From contig BFEA01000029.1 of the NCBI GenBank assembly GCA_003427395.1, positions 4,295,238 to 4,331,621 of the forward strand: DNA of 36,384 nucleotides. Reading direction: 5' to 3'. Each line of letters starts with the position of its first letter. Positions within the stretch are counted from its first letter, which is position 1. Below the pieces are notes generated by a model, which saw only the letters and a list, made by a program, of their open reading frames with translations, was not told the DNA's origin and searched no databases. Below, piece by piece: positions 28,771 through 36,384 of the stretch. The position numbers were made by a program, and so were the translations under genes. This stretch comes from Chara braunii. Its lineage: Eukaryota > Streptophyta > Charophyceae > Charales > Characeae.

Positions 28771-30837
28771 GGGCTGTGGTGCGGGAGACTTGACAGTGGG
28801 AGGGTAGAGATGACGTGGCGAGACTTGATGTGGCCTGCCTTTTGAAAGCACTGGGGTGCCATCTTCGGCTTCACGCTTCATCTAGTGATGCTGCAGGCCA
28901 GCACGCTGGATGAAGGGAAGACCGCCTTTGAAAGGGGGCAGATCTTCATGAGATTCTTGGCATATGGGTTGCCTTTGCTTCTCTGCCTGCGTAGTTTCGA
29001 GGGGGATGGTTGGTTGATGCCGGTTGAAAGGGAGGAGCGCGTCCTCACGTGGAGTGGGAGGAGGATTGAAGGCGACATCGAGTCCGCGTTTTTTGAAGAA
29101 GCGCGAAGCGGTATCGGTGGCAGCTGCGTCTTCATCACAAGGGCATACAAAGTGCGTCGGTGCGAGGGTGCTGTGGTTGATTTTGAGCTTGCTTTTCTTT
29201 GGATAGACCCTCTCCCCGATCACATCTGTTGTAGTCACCAAACTGGATTACCCTGATTCGTGTTGCAAGTTTCCAGTTCCAGTCCTGGACACTGAAAATT
29301 TCAATCTTTGGTTTTACATGTCGTATTCTTGATTCATTCTTTTTCGTAGATCTTGATTGGTAGTTTGTATTTTTTAATTTCTCATTTACTGTCATGATTA
29401 CTGATTCGTTTTTGGCTTAGAATTTCCTGATTACTTACTGTCTGAGTGACTTTCCCTTCTTTCTGTTTAGTATTTCCTGATTTACGCTCTGAGCAATTTC
29501 CTAAACTAAGGTTCTGGAAATCAGAGTCGGAAATCCGTGAGGACATCAGAATCAACTTCCTATTTTGTTCCTCTTTTTGAAATTTTGAAACTCATCAAAT
29601 TGTGTCTGCGATTGACCTTCTGAATTGGATGTCAAAATTCATGACCTACATTCCCTTGATTACTATGTGATCTCATCTTCAAACTTCAAATCTCAAATCT
29701 CAAAAAGACGTTCCAGATGCATTCTTAAATTTTGTTCCTGATTTTCGATGGAAAGATTTACGGCTGTACATCTTAATCCTTTGGTGGTGCTTTTTCTATT
29801 GTTGGAGGGGGAACTAGAATGGGAGGATGGAAAGAAGAAAGGGGACTCTTAATAGATGGAAGATGTCGGGTAAGGTGAGTAGGTCAGGAGGACGATGCTG
29901 GGACGACATAGGCCGGTGCTGGAGCTTTGCTCTGTGACCCAGGGGGAGCTTGAGGTCTATGGAGTTATGCCGAGGGTGGAAGGCGTAACCAGATCGTTCA
30001 ACGTAGTTGGCGCCGGGGTTTGGACCCTGTAACCTGTTTAGGGGTTTGCCGCTAAAGGAATTGTCGAGGGGGAAGACACTTCCTGTCCGTCAGAACTAGG
30101 TTGGTCACCGGGGAGGGTTGTGGTGCCCTGTTACCCTAGCAGAGGGGGGTATGAGACCAGGTGAGTTCCGGTACGAGGACTGAAAGCCGGGACCGACGGT
30201 CCGCTTGTTGAGAGGGGGATTTTAGGATAGTGGCAGTGGTTGTTAATTTCTAGTTTCGAACCCCTTTTTCTAAATTCTATCCTGTTTGTTGTTAGGGGGG
30301 TTTGAGAATGTTTAGGATTTTGGGGCCTCTATCAACTTTTCCTACGGTACTTTGAAGTGGTTATACTCGGCGATCTGCGGCTGTTCAATGCCAGAACGAC
30401 GCTGACTCGTGCTGGGGTGTTGCCCTGTAACTTGTTGACAAAAAAAAAAAACGTTGTATTCAAATAAAACATACATACGTTATATTCGAACGTACGTTCT
30501 ATTTGGGGAAAAACAAGCGATTTCTGAAATCGTAATTTCCAGAGGTAATTCGAATATAACGTACGTACATTTTTCTCGGGTTAAGAAGGTAGTTCTCCCC
30601 TTACCTGTGTACAGTATCTGTGTCGACCCTGAGTGTTTGAGCACGTGACCTATGTTTTGATAGTTGTTGTTGTCTATCGTAGGTTTGTGTAGTGGTAGGG
30701 GTTCGATCTGTAGGTATGTCGAGTAGGAGTCACAGCCCTGTAGAGGTCGTAGCTGTAGGGATCCTGAAAGGTCAAGGTCATAGCTGCTACAGTCTTGAGA
30801 GGTCAAGGTCGTAGCTGCTACAGTACACAAAAGGCCA

Positions 30838-31619
30838 AGTGTACAGACTTCTGGAAGGTCCTAGAAGTGGCCTTTCGCAGTGGGCTCACGTTTAGGCAGA
30901 GGCAAGTGGGCAAGTGGTGGAGCCAACCTCAGTACGTTGGCAGTGCAACTGGAATGAGTCTGCGGTGCAAACCCATGCAGTCAGCGGTACCGGTCCAGTC
31001 AGTCCCAGTCCAGTCCAGCAAGTACCATGAGGAACTGTGTGCACCATGGGCCGATGGAAAAGGGCAGACCAACGACTTCAGGAAGTATAAATCAAGTGGC
31101 AACGCCCAACCATGCATTCATTCCTGCATAAGCCATGCAGAAGTGCTGCCATAGCGACTTGTGCGAGGTGGTCTGCAGTGAGCCCGGAGACGAAGTGGGC
31201 GAGAAGGAAGCTTAGCCATAGCGATAGGGTAGGCAGCGGCCCTAGCCGCCATAGCTGTAGATGTGTGGGGGTCTGTGTGAGTGTACAGAGTGTGATGTGT
31301 GTGGGATATCCAGGGTGATCCTGTGTGCGAACAGCAGTGTCGAGTAAGAGACGAACAGAGAGTTGTGCAGGCGATGTGCCGCCATAGCCGTTTGAAGTGG
31401 GCGCTTGGTACTGTATCTCTGAGGTATGAACTTGTATCTGAACTTATATCGAGTAAGAGACGAATTTATATCTCTTGAAGTGGCCGCCATAGGCGTTTGA
31501 AGTGAAAGTTGTATCTGAATTAAGTTATCGGTAGTACATCTCTGAGATCTGAGTGGGCACTTGACGCCAGTTTGCTGCACAATACTTGTGAAGTGTAAAT
31601 GAAAGCGAGTCTGATTGCA
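30838..31619 (+). mobile_element. 5' LTR of a decayed LTR retrotransposon (left edge uncertain)
   Basis: The right edge is firm: it ends GCGAGTCTGATTGCA at 31619, one base before a primer-binding site, and its last ~90 bases recur at 34600-34693. A TATA-like GTATAAAT lies at 31084-31091. CCATAG-rich motifs recur through it. The left edge is only a guess at TGTACAG (TG...CA rule), because the 3' LTR is too short for comparison. Confidence 0.6.
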
Positions 31620-31620
31620 C

Positions 31621-31632
31621 TGGTATCAGAGC
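31621..31632 (+). promoter_or_regulatory. Primer-binding site for initiator tRNA-Met
   Basis: TGGTATCAGAGC, one base downstream of the LTR, is the complement of the 3' end of plant initiator tRNA-Met and the standard priming site of many plant Ty1/copia and Ty3/gypsy elements. Confidence 0.85.
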
Positions 31633-32939
<1,307 letters not shown>

Positions 32940-34665
32940 ATGGACGATTACCCTATGTACGGCTTGCTTGTGGGGTTCTCCCTGTGGGGGACCCTCTTGC
33001 GTCTCCTCTTCCCTCTGGGATTCTGGAACACCTTTACGTGAAGAGTAGACACGAGGGGTGGTACGACTACCAAGCCTTATACAGCAGAACAGAAGGCGAA
33101 AGTCGTCGCCCTTCTGAAAGAGAAAAGAGAGAAGAAGGAGGCCAAGAAGAAGACCTTGATAGAAGAACAGGCGGCGAAGTTGAAGAAGATTGAGGAGGAG
33201 ATGGCCAGAGAGAGAGAGAGGTTAATGAAGGAAGACAACAACATTTCTATCAAATTATAAATAACTGCCATCTTTTCGGTATTTGGTGGCTTTTTTTGTT
33301 TCCACTACAATAGCTTTAAGCACATTCTGAGTGTTGCGACCCATTCGAAGCTCAAGGCGGTAGAAAAGGAGGAAGAGGTAGAAGAAACGTCACTGGAAAG
33401 GCGAAGGACAGGAAGGAGAGGAGAAGCTAGTGGAACGAAGGAAGATCAAATGGAGAAGAAGATTACGGAGTGGGTTGCTATCCCTGGGAGAAGAAAAGGA
33501 GGCACTGATGTATGTGCCCAGGGAGGAACAAGAGGCGGTCATGAGAGAGTGGGATGCAGAGCAAGACCCACTCAAGCGGCAGGCCACAGAAGATGAGAAG
33601 AGGATGGAGTGGAAGTTCCGACTGACGAGGGAGAGGAAAAGAAGAATGGAGGCGGCGAGCCAAGCGGCGAAAGAAGTGGAGGAGGTGAAGAAACAAAGAG
33701 AGTAGATGGCGACGCCGGTGGACCTATTGGGGAAGATGGAGATAATGGCGAGGAACATGCAGCGCCTAGCACAAGTCCACGAAGAACAATACTTGTTTGG
33801 TAGAGGTCAGGGCATTGCTTTACGCTCTATACGGCTGGGGCTCCGGAACTTCGCCAGGGAATTGGCGACGCAGGTGGGCTCAGAGGTGAGGGCCCGCCTA
33901 GAGGGAACGAAACGTTATTGTACAGGCGCCATAGAAGGCGCCAGATTGACTGCTCCCAAGGAGGAGGAAACACGTCCCCATAGGGAGCCGGTCAAGGTCA
34001 AGTTCCCTGACTCCTATAGTGGGAAGGAGGAGAACTTTGACAATTGGGAGGCTAACATAAGACATACGTGCACCTGCAGAAAGTCGCCCCAGACATTGCA
34101 TGTCCTAATAGCGACTCAAGCTCTAAGGGAGGAAGCAGCAAGCTTCGCCCGTTCCCTGGGTCGTGCCACCAACTGCAACGATGATCTCGTTGCCTATTCT
34201 GCGTTCACGCCCCTCAATGATTTTCTTAAGCTATTAAGGGAACGGTTTGCAGACGTCTCGCATAGTGTCAAAGCCTCTGATAGGCTGCAAACCATCCACT
34301 CCCGCCAGTGGAAGAGTGTCAGGGCACTCAAGGGCGATATGGACGAGTTAGTCCCCATCCTGGACCATGGGGTCACAAAGACCCAATTGGTCAACCTCTT
34401 CTATCGTGCTATGCCCGAGCAGTTACGTGGGCATTTCTTCGAAAAGAGTCAGCAGGCCAACATGACTTATGACGCTTTGAGCAGAGAAGTTGTAGCATTT
34501 GAAGCGAGGTCCATGTCAATTTCCACTTTTTGGCATAAGGACCTGGATAAGGGCAAAAAGTGGAAGGTCACACCACTCAAATATACATATATATATACTA
34601 TATCTCTGAGTTCTGAGGGGGCGCTTGATGCCAGTTTGCTGCGCAACCTGTTTGCATACTTGTGA
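32940..34665 (+). pseudogene. Broken gag of a Ty3/gypsy-type retrotransposon
   Basis: The nucleocapsid/capsid precursor of an LTR element, now split. A start reading MDDYPMYGL (32940) shifts to another frame (GDPLASPLPSGILEHLYVKS, from 32984) and then to a third (TAEQKAKVVALLKEKREKKE, a Lys/Glu coiled coil, to a stop at 33258). A non-gag-like stretch follows. Gag resumes around 33465-33480 after another frame change (LSLGEEKEALMYVPREEQEA) and meets a TAG at 33703. The same frame continues from 33706 to 34665 with a typical retrotransposon gag core (KVKFPDSYSGKEENFDNWEA, then FLKLLRERFADVS and LVNLFYRAMPEQLRGHFFEK). Gag likeness ends near FWHKDLDKGKKWK (about 34563); the last ~30 codons read into the LTR remnant. 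No zinc knuckle, protease, reverse transcriptase or integrase follows. Confidence 0.8.
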
Positions 34666-34693
34666 AGTGTGAATGAAAGCGAGTCTGATTGCA
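34600..34693 (+). mobile_element. 3' LTR remnant
   Basis: CTATATCTCTGAGTTCTGAG through GCCAGTTTGCTGCGCAAC and AATGAAAGCGAGTCTGATTG then CA matches the end of the 5' LTR (about 31530-31619) with small changes. Only the last ~95 bases remain; an AT-rich junction at 34579-34600 joins them to gag. Confidence 0.75.
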
Positions 34694-35822
34694 GAACCTC
34701 TTAAAAACAAAAAAAAAAGGTTACTCGGCACAAACTCGCAGAGACTTTTTCCTCGGCCCCCCAAGAAGAGAAAATATCAGTGCAGCCTCTGAGCAAGGAT
34801 GCCACTCACAAATTGTGACAACTGCTCCCCCACACCTCCCCCCCCCTTACACCCCCAAAAAAAAAGGCATGCACAAAAGGGCGACAGCCTTGAGATGTCA
34901 TCATTGAGCTGACCGGCCCCAGATAATTCAGAATTATCTTGTTCTGTTCATCTGAACTTCGGTCCGTATTTCAATTTTCAACAGTTCATGGGTTGGTACG
35001 CCAACAGGAACAGCACTGCACTTCGAACATTAAACAAAAGAAAAACAGGGTCAGGTCCAAGGTGGTGCCATGTCAATAATTCTCAGATAGCACGAAACTA
35101 ATCACACCTAAACAGCCTATATCGATGCAAATTCTTCAGAAACACAGCGGAACCGGTGTGGCCTTGCCCTGGGGGTGTTTCCCCGTCCCCCAAGCTACAG
35201 ATGATGTTCTGCTACATCTTTTCTTTCCCCCCGTCCCCTGAGCTACAGATGTTCTGCTATATCTGATCTTTTCCGCCATCCCCCAAGCGACAGATGTTCT
35301 GCTAAATCTTATATTTTCCCCTGATCTCTAAGAGCATACTCACACTAGGCCTTTTTATACTTGTTTATGGACGTATTGCAGTCCAGATACAACCAGGTCA
35401 GGTCGGATAAAATGCCGTCAGTTACATTCAGATAGAGCTGGTGTGACTAGGCCCTAATTATATATGTTCGCTGTCTTATACGCTCCAGAAGCTGGTCAAC
35501 AAATGCACACACCCCGCTCTCCCTCCCCCTTTCCTTCGTCCCGCTTCTTCGGCCTCGTGCCTACGAACAGCAAAACATAGCTATTTTTAAAAATAGCCAA
35601 AGATAGATAAATAGAAAGATACTTTATTTTATGACATTACTTTCCGTGTATAAAAAAGCATACCTTTACATAAATATTAAATTCTTCATTTCACATTGCT
35701 TCTTTATTAATCATCACCGGCATCGGCATCGTCATCGCCACCGCTAACTCAGGGTCATTACTGCTGCCCATGACACCCGCCACCATATCCCACGCTAAAC
35801 GTTCATGTATAGGTCCGACCTC
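34694..35822. other. Intergenic region, no gene seen
   Basis: Contains a loose three-fold repeat around 35170-35330 (CCCC(A)AGCTACAGATG... TTCTGCTA.ATCTTTTC) and a GGCATCGGCATCGTCATCGC run near 35720. No protein family or RNA gene is recognised. Confidence 0.5.
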
Positions 35823-35860
35823 CTCACGAGTCGGTGAAACTTCGACGAAACAGTTTGTCA
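35823..35860 (+). pseudogene. Degenerate hammerhead-ribozyme copy
   Basis: Aligned with 36347-36384 it differs in the core: CUGAUGA is CUCACGA, so G5, essential for catalysis, is C. Stem II (GUCGG / UCGAC with one G-U pair), the GAAA, the short stem III (ACA / UGU) and the GUC are kept. It is expected to be inactive. Confidence 0.65.
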
Positions 35861-35876
35861 CAACCCCTCGTTTCGT

Positions 35877-36123
35877 GTCCTCTCCTCCCTCTCTGCCTAC
35901 GGTTTATTGGGGAGTTCTGTTTGACGAGGAAGCCGCCGTTAGGCGCGATCACCAAAAAACCATTGACGCCAGTCGTAATTAATTATGGAATCCTTAATTC
36001 ATCACTTTAAGCTTGACACACCCTCCGTGTAAAGCTTAAAGTGATGAATTAAGGATTTATATATATATATATATCGTCAAATAGAACTGCCCGGTAAACC
36101 GTAGGCAGAGAGGTAGAAGAGGA
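35877..36123. mobile_element. Nested inverted-repeat (foldback) element
   Basis: Outer arms of about 50 bases (35877-35929 and, inverted, 36072-36123) share CTCTCTGCCTACGGTTTA and a TTTGACG end. The right arm is more like the 27440-27500 copy than like its own left partner. An inner hairpin (35991-36055) lies between them. TA repeats flank the right arm on both sides. Confidence 0.6.
35991..36055. repeat. 29-bp hairpin with 7-base loop
   Basis: The left arm (35991-36019, TCCTTAATTCATCACTTTAA then GCTTGACAC) pairs with 36027-36055 with a single mismatch across 29 positions. Confidence 0.95.
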
Positions 36124-36132
36124 CATATATAT

Positions 36133-36163
<31 letters not shown>

Positions 36164-36346
36164 TGACAGACCTTTCTTTGTTTCGTGGATGTTTTGCTGG
36201 CTTGTGATGGGGTGTGAACCGACAGTCTGTAGAGTTTTCCATCTGGTGGGGGTGAGTGATAGTCTACTTTGATTTTGGTTAAGGTAGATTATCATTTACA
36301 GTGTAATCAGTGAGGGGATTCTGTAGACTGTTGAGGGTTCAGCCTC

Positions 36347-36384
36347 CTGATGAGTTGGTGAAACTCCGACGAAACAGTTTGTCA
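36347..36384 (+). ncRNA. Hammerhead ribozyme core, type I-like, truncated by window end
   Basis: All core elements are in order: CUGAUGA (36347-36353), stem II GUUGG / CCGAC (36354-36358, 36366-36370) with loop UGAAACU, GAA (36371-36373), stem III ACA / UGU (36374-36376, 36380-36382) closed by a GUU triloop, and C17 at 36383, giving the preferred cleavage triplet GUC. The canonical 10.1-11.1 G-C and 15.1-16.1 A-U pairs are present. A short closed stem III with open stem I fits the type I hammerheads known from Penelope-like and other retroelements. The 3' strand of stem I lies beyond the window. In the upstream copy the following bases are ACAACCCCTC, which could pair with GAGGGTT (36333-36339) here. 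Confidence 0.7.

Larger units (their letters stand above)
28175..30592. mobile_element. 2.4-kb region bounded by CTACCTTCTTAACCCG inverted termini (non-autonomous DNA element?)
   Basis: CTACCTTCTTAACCCG at 28175-28190 is inverted exactly at 30577-30592. Both ends continue into related sequence with ACGTACGT and TTCGAAT motifs. The first ten bases match the MITE at 9208-9318 and differ by one from that at 7652-7764, so this may be a longer relative. Inside are a 65-base direct repeat (28277-28345, 28447-28515), a ~58-base GC-rich tandem pair (about 28657-28770) and no transposase that I can recognise. Target-site duplications are not evident, so two separate short elements cannot be excluded. 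Confidence 0.5.

Noticed and set aside
28265-28807. 180-codon open frame in the 2.4-kb CTACC region
   Set aside because: The N-terminal half is Phe/Ser/Lys low-complexity from T-rich DNA and the rest is the GC-rich tandem pair. It does not resemble a transposase.
30008-30018. TGGCGCCGGGG as a retrotransposon primer-binding site
   Set aside because: Only the first eight bases fit a tRNA-Asp 3' end, and no LTR pair or gag/pol lies in suitable positions. It falls inside the 28175-30592 region.
33898-34394. Minus-strand open frames opposite gag
   Set aside because: These are shadows of the gag core on the plus strand, with no family resemblance of their own.

Overview
This is eukaryotic nuclear DNA. 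It holds one complete, intron-rich gene set among many repeats and degraded mobile elements. The gene is read from the plus strand as 14 exons between 2631 and 18364. Every junction is GT-AG and phase-consistent. The exons join into a 588-residue type I chaperonin (Hsp60/Cpn60) with an arginine-rich N-terminal presequence and a C-terminal Gly-Gly-Met tail, so it is the nuclear-encoded mitochondrial chaperonin. Its wording (for example [14 protein letters not shown] and [13 protein letters not shown]) is plant-like. With introns up to 2.3 kb, a Ty3/gypsy-type gag with a lysine/glutamate-rich coiled coil, and many small inverted-repeat elements, a streptophyte alga such as Chara is my best guess. 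That is inference, not something the sequence proves.

Layout. 1-2630: upstream region with a tRNA-like box A/box B element, a short tandem repeat, an 18-bp inverted-repeat element and the presumed HSP60 promoter. 2631-18364: HSP60; its introns carry local tandem duplications, two related MITEs with CTACC termini, a minus-strand tRNA-like SINE and a hairpin-forming (GTAAC)n array beside a splice donor. 18365-19640: a possible 3'-UTR intron, a weak two-exon mini-ORF and a fragment resembling the C-terminus of ribosomal protein uS19. 19640-28170: no convincing gene; a 32-bp perfect palindrome, duplications and MITEs. 28175-30592: a 2.4-kb region bounded by inverted CTACCTTCTTAACCCG termini related to the intronic MITEs. 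About 30838-34693: a decayed LTR retrotransposon with a 5' LTR, an initiator-tRNA-Met primer-binding site, a broken gag and a short 3' LTR remnant; pol is missing. 35823-36384: two direct copies, 524 bp apart, of a hammerhead-ribozyme-like sequence flanking a nested inverted-repeat structure.

The most notable signal is at the very end (36347-36384). There the complete hammerhead catalytic core is present (CUGAUGA, paired stem II, GAAA, short stem III, GUC cleavage triplet), and the window stops one base after the predicted cleavage site. The upstream copy has lost the essential core G. The window appears to have no functional partnership between genes: it is one housekeeping gene in repeat-rich surroundings.
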